DNA of 64,000 bases from SHAN690 sp041391765 (lineage in GTDB: Bacteria; Bacteroidota; Bacteroidia; Flavobacteriales_G; Salibacteraceae). Made by a program: the position numbers and the translations under genes. The stretch is taken from positions 28,411-92,410 of the forward strand of contig JAWKNJ010000026.1 of the NCBI GenBank assembly GCA_041391765.1, written 5' to 3'. The notes under the pieces were generated by a model. That model was not told the DNA's origin and did no database searches. It saw only the letters and a program-made list of their open reading frames with translations. Positions 45,101 to 53,639 of this stretch are shown piece by piece. Within the stretch, counting starts at the first letter, position 1; each line of letters opens with the position of its first letter.

Positions 45101-45409
45101 TTATTCTGACGTTTGGGAGTCATCTCCACCATCAGCCTCATCATCACCATCCGAAACTTCCTTGATATCAGGAACGATGTCATCACCTACTTCAATGTCA
45201 ATCAACGATTGATTCACTGACTGAGCTTCATCCGAATTAGTGGTGATAATTGGGGAACCGTCATCAATTGAAGATCCTGACAATTCACCGACAGAACGCT
45301 GTGATGTTGTATCGAGTTTGGAATCAACGGCATCCTCGATGGCACTTTTTTCACAACCAAGAAGCAGTGAGAAGCTGATCAATGATGCAATGTAAACGAT
45401 TTTCTTCAT
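45101..45409 (-). CDS. Small acidic lipoprotein
   Basis: 102 aa. Lipoprotein signal KKIVYIASLISFSLLLGC. The rest is acidic and low complexity (IEVGDDIVPDIKEVSDGDDE, EADGGDDSQTSE). It is probably disordered and lipid-anchored. A terminator follows. No family recognised. Confidence 0.7.
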   Translation of the reverse strand: MKKIVYIASLISFSLLLGCEKSAIEDAVDSKLDTTSQRSVGELSGSSIDDGSPIITTNSDEAQSVNQSLIDIEVGDDIVPDIKEVSDGDDEADGGDDSQTSE

Positions 45410-45462
45410 GAATACAGTTACTTCAAATGTATGAATTTATATCTGGGAAATAAAAATTTTCA

Positions 45463-48429
45463 TTAAACAATTTTATGACCACTGATTTTATTGTTTTCAG
45501 GAAGCGTAATTTCAACTGCTGTGCCTAAGGTATTCCCATTGTTACCGAAAATTTCCATTGGACCTTTTACCTCATAATTCTTCTTTGTTATGCTCCGCAG
45601 TACTTCCATACGCTGACGCGTAATTTTCATTCCATTCGAAACATGGTAGGAGGTCCCATTCTTTTGTTTTACACTGGTTTCAATGCCGATGCCGTTGTCC
45701 GTTATTCGGAACTGAATATCGCTTTCAATTTTCGTGATCTGAATGGTGATGGTGCCTTTCTTTTCGCTTGGTAAAATTCCATGCATGATACTGTTTTCCA
45801 CGAACGGTTGAAGGATCATAGATGGAACTAAGGTATGTTCGATATCGATATTCTCGTCCACAATGATTTCATAGTCAAATCGGTCTTTAAACCTCATCTG
45901 CTCTAGGTTCATATAGAGTCTTAGTCGCTCTAACTCATCTTTTAAGAAAATGGATTCGCTTTGTGCACTGTCCAAGTTTTTTCGAACTAAGGATGCAAAA
46001 TTTGTCAAGTACATATTCGCTTGTTTTCGATCCTGAGTGTTGATGTAGTATTGAATCGAGTTTAACGCATTGAAAATAAAATGTCGATTCATATGGGCAT
46101 TGAGCGTTTGTTGTTCCAGACCAAGAATTTTCGCTCGATTTTCGGTTTCAATTAAGTAAGCCTTTCTTTTTCTTTCGCGTTCAGTCTGAAGATAGATGCC
46201 ATAGATTCCAAGCATACCAGCGACAATGCACAGAAAGATGAACCACCAACGCTGATAGAAAGGTGGAGTTATCGTAAATGAGAAGGTCGCATAGTTAGAA
46301 CTCCAGTTGGCGTTTTCGAACTTTGATCGCACCTGAAATTCATACGAGCCGGGTTTCAGGTTCGCATAGGTGATATAATCCTCAGATACGGGAGGAGACC
46401 ATTCTGTCTCAGAACCCAGCAGTCGATAACTATAAGAAACCTTTTCGGGGTTAGCAAAATGAATGGTAGAGTAGTGGATTGTAAAACGGTTGCTCTTGTG
46501 ATCAAATTCAAGGTGCTGAGATAAATCAAAATCATCCTTTATCGACTCAAAGTTTAGCTGAATGTCATTGATTTTTATGGTGTATTCAGGATCCGGATTG
46601 TATGAATTGTCGAATGGATTAAAGCGAATTAATCCTCCATTGGTTCCAAACCAAAGATTACCCGAGTGGTCCGCAAATGAGGCATTTTGGTTACATTCTT
46701 GCCCTATGATACCGTCATGTTCATTATAGCTCGTAACAATTATACTGTCTCTCTCGTTGTAAGCTTTTGTGTCCAGACTAAACAAGCCATAATCACTACC
46801 AATCCACAGTTTGTTGTCATAATACGATAAGAATGTAATTACATTAGAACTCGGACGAGGAGAAACTCTGATATGTTCTGTTTTGCCAGTAACTAGGTTG
46901 CGAGTGAACACTCCTTCATCGGTACCCAACCATACGTTCTGTGCGTTGTCAACGGCTAAACAACTCACATATTCTTCTTCAAGTCCTGATGAATTGTTGA
47001 TGCTGATGACGGATTCGGACTTCAGATCATAACCATAGGCTCCTTTACTAGAACTGATCCAGATGATTCCATTTGATTCTTGAAATGCCTTTACTTCATT
47101 CAAGTTCATCTCGGCAAGGACTCTCGGGGTGGTTATAGAACCCTGAGTAAAACGCAACAGTCCATCACGCGTGCCGATCCAGATGTCATTATGTTGATCT
47201 CGAAATATGGCAGAGACTCGAACGAATGGAAGTTGATCATTCAACGGAAAGGATTCTAGTTTACCGTGATCGTAAATGTTAATGCCATCGGATGTTCCTA
47301 TCCAAATAAGGTCATTCTCAATTACCTCCAGCGACCAGATCGTATTGTTCAGGAGTCCGTCTTCAAAGGTTATATTTTTGAATGTCTGCCCATCATAGGA
47401 TATTACACCTGAGCCATAGGTCGCGAACCAATACTTTCCATCTGATTGCTGACGAATGCACATTATTTGTTCGGATGCCAGGCCATCGTCTTTTGTGAAA
47501 GTGACTGCCTTGTCACCTGTGTACTTCAAAATACCAGCTCCTGAAGTGCCAACCCATATGTTCGACTCTTTATCACTAAAAAGTACCTTCAAGTTGTCAT
47601 CATGGCTTGGGTCAATGGATCGAATGTGTTCAAACTTTTTTGAAGATTTTATGTATTTGATGATACCATTTTTAGAGATAAACCATGTATCACCATGTTT
47701 GTCAATACACGCATCGTTCTGATACATGCTGCTAAGGCCATCTTCGGTAGTGAACTGGATTGTGTCATTTTTTGTGATTTTGTAGACCCCATCTTTAGTT
47801 GTTGTAATCCAGAGCTCGTCATCATTTGATGTCATCGTGTTCACCGAAATGTTATGGATCAAGGTCGTGAACTTCCCTTGGTCGTAGCTAATGAGGGATG
47901 ATTTTGTGCCAAGCAAAATGGCATTGTCGAATCGATTAAGTGAGCGGATAAAGTTGTCGTTAGATGATCCAATGCTAATTGGACTAAAATTTTTCCCATC
48001 CCATTCTATGATGCCGGATCCGTTGGAAGCTAATAGGAGTGTATTGTTGTCCTCGATCATATCAAATACGAAAGAGGACTCTAAGTTTTCGGGAAAGGGA
48101 AATTGAAGAACCTTGCCATTTTTGATGCTCACGATTCCTCCCTGACAAGCCACTATGATGGTGCTGTCAGGCATTTCATAAATGGCTGTGATGACGTTGT
48201 TCAGTAGACCGTTTGCCTTGTTGTAAGTTTCGAAATTGTGACCGTCAAACTTGCTCACACCTCCGATGGTAGCGATCCAGAGGTATCCATCCTTTGATTG
48301 CAATATGTCTCTGACTTGAGATTGAGCTAGTCCTTCCTTGACAGAATATGAGATAAAACTATGGCGTTGACCTTGAAGAATGGTGTAGCTGAACACCAGG
48401 AAAAGAAAAGAGAACAGTGACTTTGCCAT
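45463..48429 (-). CDS. Propeller-domain sensor histidine kinase (Reg_prop, Y_Y_Y, LytS type)
   Basis: 988 aa. The signal peptide ends at ILQGQ. Two seven-bladed beta-propellers of Reg_prop repeats span about residues 25-610, each blade reading like GVSKFDGHNFETYNKANGLL or WIGTSDGINIYDHG. A Y_Y_Y domain follows (VSYSYRLLGSETEWSPPVSE, LKPGSYEFQVRS). One membrane helix lies near 725-745 (WWFIFLCIVAGMLGIYGIYL). The cytosolic part has the His_kinase H in MNRHFIFNALNSIQYY (about residue 785) and a HATPase (ILQPFVENSIMHGI, ITDNGIG). It senses an external, often glycan, ligand. The receiver and AraC domains of the Bacteroides hybrids are absent, and no LytTR regulator is adjacent. Confidence 0.92.
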   Translation of the reverse strand: MAKSLFSFLFLVFSYTILQGQRHSFISYSVKEGLAQSQVRDILQSKDGYLWIATIGGVSKFDGHNFETYNKANGLLNNVITAIYEMPDSTIIVACQGGIVSIKNGKVLQFPFPENLESSFVFDMIEDNNTLLLASNGSGIIEWDGKNFSPISIGSSNDNFIRSLNRFDNAILLGTKSSLISYDQGKFTTLIHNISVNTMTSNDDELWITTTKDGVYKITKNDTIQFTTEDGLSSMYQNDACIDKHGDTWFISKNGIIKYIKSSKKFEHIRSIDPSHDDNLKVLFSDKESNIWVGTSGAGILKYTGDKAVTFTKDDGLASEQIMCIRQQSDGKYWFATYGSGVISYDGQTFKNITFEDGLLNNTIWSLEVIENDLIWIGTSDGINIYDHGKLESFPLNDQLPFVRVSAIFRDQHNDIWIGTRDGLLRFTQGSITTPRVLAEMNLNEVKAFQESNGIIWISSSKGAYGYDLKSESVISINNSSGLEEEYVSCLAVDNAQNVWLGTDEGVFTRNLVTGKTEHIRVSPRPSSNVITFLSYYDNKLWIGSDYGLFSLDTKAYNERDSIIVTSYNEHDGIIGQECNQNASFADHSGNLWFGTNGGLIRFNPFDNSYNPDPEYTIKINDIQLNFESIKDDFDLSQHLEFDHKSNRFTIHYSTIHFANPEKVSYSYRLLGSETEWSPPVSEDYITYANLKPGSYEFQVRSKFENANWSSNYATFSFTITPPFYQRWWFIFLCIVAGMLGIYGIYLQTERERKRKAYLIETENRAKILGLEQQTLNAHMNRHFIFNALNSIQYYINTQDRKQANMYLTNFASLVRKNLDSAQSESIFLKDELERLRLYMNLEQMRFKDRFDYEIIVDENIDIEHTLVPSMILQPFVENSIMHGILPSEKKGTITIQITKIESDIQFRITDNGIGIETSVKQKNGTSYHVSNGMKITRQRMEVLRSITKKNYEVKGPMEIFGNNGNTLGTAVEITLPENNKISGHKIV

Positions 48430-48519
48430 CTTAAGATGAGGATAAAAGTATGTGAATACTCGAGCATAATATTACATACTTAGTAAATGGCTATTTTCGT
48501 GGCGCATAAGTTCTAACCC

Positions 48520-49395
48520 GTGAGATTTCGCTACGTATTTTCATTGATATTATTTTCCGTTTTCCTGACAAATGGCATGTCACAGGGAAGTACCGCATGG
48601 AAGAAATACCAGCATGAGTTTAGCGTTGGTTATGGCTTTAATAACTATTTGGTGGGCATCGGAGATAACGATCAAATTGGTGTTGCATTTATGCTTCAAC
48701 GATCAACTTTCAATGCTTCATACAGGTATTTCCTATATAAACATGTGGCGTTGCGAGGATCGTTTACGCATGCTTACTCCAGAAAAAATGATAAGTCGAT
48801 CGTAGATACATCGCGAATTTCACTTCCCATTGATTATCAAGCGACTTTGACAGAGTTTGCCGCTATAGCTGAGTATCACATATTTGACGAAACTGTTCGG
48901 GGTAGAAGAGGAAAAGTGCGAAGGGCTAGGGGTGGAATGTCCAAGTCTTCCAAAATCGGACTTAGCTTTTTCACGGGTTTAGCGTTTGACTATAAGCGCA
49001 TGTTAGGCGAGTATCAAGGGTTGTCGGTGGAGCTAACACCGTATAATCCAAACGGAGGTTTCGATCCTCCGAACCATTATAAGAAACTGCATTTGCATAT
49101 ACCAGTTGGAACGCAATTTCGTTTTGTGGTTTCTGAGCACTGGAGAGTAGGTTTCGAATTTGGATATAGGATTGGATTGAAAGACTATGTTGATAATGTC
49201 AGCAGTCTATATTATACTGATAACAACCGTTGGGGCTTTACCCAAGACGGAAGAGAATTACCTGACGCATCATATGTCGGTCAGGAGGTGACTTTTGCTA
49301 AAGAAAAAGCGCCATTTGCGGGCTTGGCAAGTGAAAAAGGCAAGCGCAACTATCTGTTCGGAACAGTAACACTCGCGTTCCGATTAAAGACATAA
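48520..49395 (+). CDS. Outer-membrane beta-barrel protein
   Basis: 291 aa from a GTG. A signal peptide (YVFSLILFSVFLTNGMSQ) is followed by amphipathic strands (HEFSVGYGFNNYLVGIGDND, FNASYRYFLYKHVALRGSF) and ends LFGTVTLAFRLK, a usual barrel terminus. It is divergent from the propeller kinase with about 90 bases between. No known subfamily or substrate. Confidence 0.75.
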   Translation: MRFRYVFSLILFSVFLTNGMSQGSTAWKKYQHEFSVGYGFNNYLVGIGDNDQIGVAFMLQRSTFNASYRYFLYKHVALRGSFTHAYSRKNDKSIVDTSRISLPIDYQATLTEFAAIAEYHIFDETVRGRRGKVRRARGGMSKSSKIGLSFFTGLAFDYKRMLGEYQGLSVELTPYNPNGGFDPPNHYKKLHLHIPVGTQFRFVVSEHWRVGFEFGYRIGLKDYVDNVSSLYYTDNNRWGFTQDGRELPDASYVGQEVTFAKEKAPFAGLASEKGKRNYLFGTVTLAFRLKT

Positions 49396-49404
49396 CTAGT
49401 CTTT

Positions 49405-50271
49405 TTAAACAAACAGACTTTCGATCAACTCACTTTCAAAGCGAGTACTTTTAAACTTCTTAGTAAGTTGAATGTGTTCGTTGCCGTGCAGTTCTATTGA
49501 ATGTATCAGCCCTCCTCGCTCTACGATAACTTGGAAATCCGAGTTTCTAGAAATAAAACGAAATGCGGGTCCGTAGCCAAAATTCCAATCCCAAGAACTA
49601 TACTTCTCCAATGCTAGTTGAGCGATCTCATCTGCGCCAAATTCAGGTTCTATCTGATTAAGATTTATTGCCTTGGCCAAGGCACCGAGAAATTCACCAA
49701 CGGAGCCTATCGATTTGAGTTCATCCAGATTCCGTATTGGACTTCTTACTGATTTTACGCTCTTGTCTTCAAAGTGTCCACAATCGTTCTTCAGTGCTGC
49801 TGAGAGTAGTGTTTTGTCAGAACTGTAAAGTATAGTTCCATGATGAAGGGCTTTTCCTTTACTTACATGTTGTGCATTTCCAGAAATTTTGTGTTCACCG
49901 ATAAAGAGATCGTGTCTGACCGTCCGTTCTACTGGATAACCCAACTGAACTAAAGCTCCTTGAATGATGTCGAGATTACGGTCATAGTTGATTTGTTGGC
50001 CTTTTTCTACATGTCGGAAGAAGCTGAAATTCACATTTCCCTCATCGTGATACACAGTGCCGCCTCCGCTGATGCGTCTAATAATTGGAATTTGGTGTTG
50101 GGAACAGAAAGCCTGATTCGATTCTGCAAAGGCATTTTGGTGTTTGCCTACGACCACACTCTTTGGATTGATCCACAATCTGAGCGTATCTTCCTCAAAG
50201 CGATGGAAATACCATTCTTCAAACGCAAGGTTTTTCTCCGCTGTGTCGAAGCTTTGTACCAATAATTTCAC
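49405..50271 (-). CDS. lplA: Lipoate-protein ligase A family protein
   Basis: 288 aa. The family motifs are RRISGGGTVYHDEGNVNFSF, and K-I-S-G-N-A-Q in EHKISGNAQ followed by HHGTILYSSD. It attaches lipoate or octanoate to lipoyl domains of 2-oxoacid dehydrogenases and the glycine cleavage system. The protein is shorter than E. coli LplA (about 338 aa). It is convergent with the barrel gene and divergent from nrnA. Confidence 0.88.
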   Translation of the reverse strand: MKLLVQSFDTAEKNLAFEEWYFHRFEEDTLRLWINPKSVVVGKHQNAFAESNQAFCSQHQIPIIRRISGGGTVYHDEGNVNFSFFRHVEKGQQINYDRNLDIIQGALVQLGYPVERTVRHDLFIGEHKISGNAQHVSKGKALHHGTILYSSDKTLLSAALKNDCGHFEDKSVKSVRSPIRNLDELKSIGSVGEFLGALAKAINLNQIEPEFGADEIAQLALEKYSSWDWNFGYGPAFRFISRNSDFQVIVERGGLIHSIELHGNEHIQLTKKFKSTRFESELIESLFV

Positions 50272-50307
50272 AGTACAAATGACGAAAACTAATCAACATT
50301 TTAGGGA

Positions 50308-51345
50308 ATGGATACCTACATAAGGGTAGATTTGAGCCTTGATTTCGGATCATTGAATTATACTGAAGTACATCAACTCCTCGAACAACCTAAGAAGGTT
50401 GTGATAACAACACACAAATCACCAGACGGAGACGCCATTGGTTCTTCCCTAGCGCTGAATTTTGTTTTGAATAAATTGGGTCACCAGTCAGTTGTGATTG
50501 TTCCGGATCGATTTCCGGCTTTTCTGAATTGGCTCGAGGGGGCAGACGAGATTCTCATTTATGATGAATCCAAGATGAACTGCATAAGCGCCATTGAAGC
50601 TGCCGACATAGCGTTTTCACTGGACTACAATCGATTAGAACGCGTTGCTGATCTGGGTGAGCACTTGAAGGAATCATCAGCGGTGAAGTTGATGATTGAT
50701 CATCACATAGACCCGGATGATTCGTTCGATCATATTTTGAGTAATACGGGTGCATCTTCCACGGCCGAACTCGTACATGAGTTTATTTCGGATTTAGGTT
50801 GGGAGACAAAAATTGGAGTTGCAGAGGCAGAGTGTCTTTATGCCGGCATAATGACCGATACAGGGTCGTTTCGCTTTTCATCTACTTCGTCTAAAACGCA
50901 CCGTGTGGTGGCTCATCTCATGGACATTGGTCTCGAGCCCTGGAAGGTTCATCAGGCAATTTTCGATACAAACTCCTATGACCGATTGAAGCTCAGTGGG
51001 TATGCGCTGAGCGAAAAGCTAGAGTTTATTCCTGGAATTCGGTGTTCAATCATTACGCTTTCTGCAGAGGAGAAAAACAGATTCAACTATCAAAAAGGAG
51101 ATACGGAAGGTTTGGTGAACTACGGACTCTCCATAGCAGGTTCTGATGTGGCTGTTTTTCTCTCCGAAGAAAATGGTATGGTAAAGTTCTCCTTTCGATC
51201 GAAAGGGGAAATCAATGTAAATGACATTGCCCGTGAGCATTTTTCGGGAGGTGGACATCGCAATGCGGCCGGAGGAAAATTTGACGGAAGCTTGAAGGAT
51301 GCTGAGATGAAATTGAAAGAAGTGCTTCATGCGAAATTTGGATAA
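50308..51345 (+). CDS. nrnA: DHH phosphoesterase, NrnA-like
   Basis: 345 aa. The DHH motifs are HKSPDGDAIGSSLAL, SLDYNRLERV, MIDHHIDPDD and IMTDTGSFRFS; the DHHA1 end has FSGGGHRNAAGGKF. NrnA degrades nano-RNA and dephosphorylates pAp in the cytosol. The gene opens a run of three FKBP genes, the nrnA-gldI order seen in flavobacteria. Confidence 0.92.
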   Translation: MDTYIRVDLSLDFGSLNYTEVHQLLEQPKKVVITTHKSPDGDAIGSSLALNFVLNKLGHQSVVIVPDRFPAFLNWLEGADEILIYDESKMNCISAIEAADIAFSLDYNRLERVADLGEHLKESSAVKLMIDHHIDPDDSFDHILSNTGASSTAELVHEFISDLGWETKIGVAEAECLYAGIMTDTGSFRFSSTSSKTHRVVAHLMDIGLEPWKVHQAIFDTNSYDRLKLSGYALSEKLEFIPGIRCSIITLSAEEKNRFNYQKGDTEGLVNYGLSIAGSDVAVFLSEENGMVKFSFRSKGEINVNDIAREHFSGGGHRNAAGGKFDGSLKDAEMKLKEVLHAKFG

Positions 51346-51346
51346 G

Positions 51347-51862
51347 ATGGTAAGGTTAGCAGCGATTCTATTTTCGACCATTTTAGTGCATGCTTGTGGA
51401 GGTGGCGAGCATACTGAGGCACCAACGCAAAAGCAGGTTAATAAAGACATGGAGACAGTCAATCGTCAACTCGCCATCGAAGAGCGCGCCCAAATAGATG
51501 GTTTCATTGAAAGAAGGGGTTGGACGATGTCGGAAACCGGAACCGGCCTGCGCTATATGATCTACGAAAATGGTAATGGAGAATTAGCCAAGACCGGCCA
51601 AAGAGCAGAAGTCAATTATCGCGTCAGCCTGATAAATGGAACTGAAATTTATTCCAGCGATGCGAATGGTTCAAAGGAATTCACCATTGGGCAGGACAAT
51701 GTGGAGAGCGGCTTGCACGAAGGCATTCTCCTAATGAAACCCGGTGACAAGGCCATCTTTATTTTGCCCTCGCACTTGGCGCATGGCCTTATGGGTGACA
51801 ACAACAAAATTCCACCACGATCATCCGTGGTTTACGACATAGAACTACTTGCGCTCAAATGA
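51347..51862 (+). CDS. gldI: FKBP-type prolyl isomerase lipoprotein, GldI-like
   Basis: 171 aa from the ATG at 51347, which lies 1 base after the nrnA stop; an upstream start at 51329 would overlap that stop and weaken the signal. Lipoprotein signal MVRLAAILFSTILVHAC. The FKBP core reads VNYRVSLINGTEIYSS, LHEGILLMKPGDKAIFILPS and IPPRSSVVYDIELLAL. GldI in Flavobacterium is an FKBP lipoprotein needed for gliding and T9SS; here the gene context agrees. It is coupled by ATGA to the next FKBP gene. Confidence 0.85.
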   Translation: MVRLAAILFSTILVHACGGGEHTEAPTQKQVNKDMETVNRQLAIEERAQIDGFIERRGWTMSETGTGLRYMIYENGNGELAKTGQRAEVNYRVSLINGTEIYSSDANGSKEFTIGQDNVESGLHEGILLMKPGDKAIFILPSHLAHGLMGDNNKIPPRSSVVYDIELLALK

Positions 51863-52722
51863 GAATACTTCGCTTTCTTCCTCTTTTACTGATCATTTCC
51901 TGCAACTCATCTGACCATCCGGGATTTGAACGGCTGGACAAGAGCGTGCATTTTCGATTGGACGCCTTAGGCGATGATGATCATCAAGTTTCCGAGGCTT
52001 CAGTGTTATCTCTTGACTGTAGGTTGGATCAAACTGACGGAACCATCGTTGCGCTTAAAACGTTCAGGCGAATTTCAAAGGATCTCACGTCATTTCCTGA
52101 ATCGATTCGCAATGTTCTTCTTGCCTCGAGTGAAGGTGACAGCATGACATTAGTGGGCCTTGGCAGTGAACTCGGAGTTGAGCAAATCTTTGATCCCCGC
52201 GTTTTGCCGGCAAATGTGAATGAGTTTGAATTAGGCATCCTGATCACAGAAGCTTTGACGGATGAAGAGCTTCGCACTCTTCTCGCTGAAGAGCGCATGG
52301 AGCGTGATCTGGAATTGAAGGAGCAGGCGCAGCTGGCCTTTGTTCTCGACTCACTTCAGTTGACAGAAGACGACCTGAAGAACGGAATGTATTTCAAACG
52401 ATTGACCGAAACCGATGGAGCAAAACCCAAAAAGGGCGATGGCATCAAGGCTAACTATCGATCATACATTTCAAGCGGTCAATTGATTGACGACACCTAT
52501 GCCGGTCATGCGTTAGTTTATCAAGTGGGTAAGCCTGACCAGGTGCTACCCGGTTTTGCCACGGGCATCGCCCAGATGCGTGAAGGCGAGGAAGCCATTT
52601 TTGTTATTCCATCGGCTTATGCTTATGGTGAAAAAGGTTCCAGCTCAGGTATTGTGCCTCCATACAGTTCCATGATTTACGTAGTTAAGTTGGACAAAAT
52701 CGGCCCCGACAACGAAGATTAA
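51859..52722 (+). CDS. FKBP-type prolyl isomerase lipoprotein, two domains
   Basis: 287 aa. Lipoprotein signal RILRFLPLLLIISC. The N-terminal half resembles a degraded FKBP domain (SMTLVGLGSELG). A second FKBP domain spans about 175-285 (GIKANYRSYISSGQLIDDTY, LPGFATGIAQMREGEEAIFV, PSAYAYGEKGSSSGIVPPYS). It overlaps the preceding gene by 4 bases. The first half has lost most active-site aromatics, so only the second is likely active. Confidence 0.85.
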   Translation: MRILRFLPLLLIISCNSSDHPGFERLDKSVHFRLDALGDDDHQVSEASVLSLDCRLDQTDGTIVALKTFRRISKDLTSFPESIRNVLLASSEGDSMTLVGLGSELGVEQIFDPRVLPANVNEFELGILITEALTDEELRTLLAEERMERDLELKEQAQLAFVLDSLQLTEDDLKNGMYFKRLTETDGAKPKKGDGIKANYRSYISSGQLIDDTYAGHALVYQVGKPDQVLPGFATGIAQMREGEEAIFVIPSAYAYGEKGSSSGIVPPYSSMIYVVKLDKIGPDNED

Positions 52723-52764
52723 GGCATTGATGGCAATTTTCTGACCGTGGTCTTGCAATTACCC

Positions 52765-52772
52765 TAGATTTG
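52765..52772 (+). promoter_or_regulatory. Bacteroidota -7 box (TAGATTTG)
   Basis: TAGATTTG followed by CCGCCC, 18 bases before the ATG at 52791. It gives the third FKBP gene its own promoter. It shares TTTGCCGCCC with the rpmE2 box. Confidence 0.55.
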
Positions 52773-52790
52773 CCGCCCAAATCGATTTAA

Positions 52791-53639
52791 ATGAAACTAG
52801 TATCAGCCATTGCAGCAATTTCACTGATGTTTTCAGCGTGTTCATCAGCTCAGGAGAACAAAGAAGAAGGAACGGAAATGAATCAAGACGCAGCCTCAGG
52901 AGTTGTCGAGGTTATCAATTCACCATCTGGTTTGGTGGTAGAGATACTCAAGCAAGGTGAAGGCGATAAGCCACAGACAGGCGATATCGTTAAAGTGCAC
53001 TATACGGGTACCCTGAAAGCCAATGGCGAAAAATTCGACAGTAGTTTGGATCGTGGTGAACCGATTGAATTTCCATTGGGCATTGGTAAAGTTATTCTAG
53101 GTTGGGAAGAAGGCATTGGGTTGCTGAACCGCGGCACAAAGGCTAGATTGATTATTCCATCAGCACTCGGTTATGGTTCGCGCGCTGCGGGACCGATCCC
53201 AGCGAATAGCGACTTGGTATTCGAAGTTGAACTTATTGATTTCAAGCCCGGACCACGTCCTATCGCTCATGAAGTGTTTAGCACGGAAGGGCTGAAACCA
53301 ACGACAACCGGCACGGGTCTTCAGTATTACATCATTGAAAAGGGCAGCGGCCCGAAGGCTGAAAACGGCAAGACGGTGACGGTTCACTATCATGGATATT
53401 TCAAGGATGGTGGTCAAAAGTTTGATAGCTCATACGAGCGCGGGGAGCCATTTCCAGTACAATTAGGTGCACGTCAGGTGATTCCGGGATGGGAAGAAGG
53501 GCTCTCTTACTTAGGGGTAGGAGATAAAGCTGTTCTCGTTATTCCTTACAACCTTGCTTATGGCGAACAGGGGTATCCTGGAGTAATTCCTCCAAAGGCT
53601 GACTTGATGTTCGACATCGAGGTAATCGACATCCACTAA
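52791..53639 (+). CDS. FKBP-type prolyl isomerase lipoprotein, tandem FKBP domains
   Basis: 282 aa. Lipoprotein signal MKLVSAIAAISLMFSAC. Two complete FKBP domains are seen: first VKVHYTGTLKANGEKFDSSL with ILGWEEGIGLLNRGTKARLI; second VTVHYHGYFKDGGQKFDSSY with VIPGWEEGLSYLGVGDKAVL. Both keep the FKBP active-site aromatics (Y, F, W). It should assist folding of exported proteins in the periplasm. Its stop shares CTAA with that of the convergent T9SS plug-type gene. Confidence 0.93.
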   Translation: MKLVSAIAAISLMFSACSSAQENKEEGTEMNQDAASGVVEVINSPSGLVVEILKQGEGDKPQTGDIVKVHYTGTLKANGEKFDSSLDRGEPIEFPLGIGKVILGWEEGIGLLNRGTKARLIIPSALGYGSRAAGPIPANSDLVFEVELIDFKPGPRPIAHEVFSTEGLKPTTTGTGLQYYIIEKGSGPKAENGKTVTVHYHGYFKDGGQKFDSSYERGEPFPVQLGARQVIPGWEEGLSYLGVGDKAVLVIPYNLAYGEQGYPGVIPPKADLMFDIEVIDIH

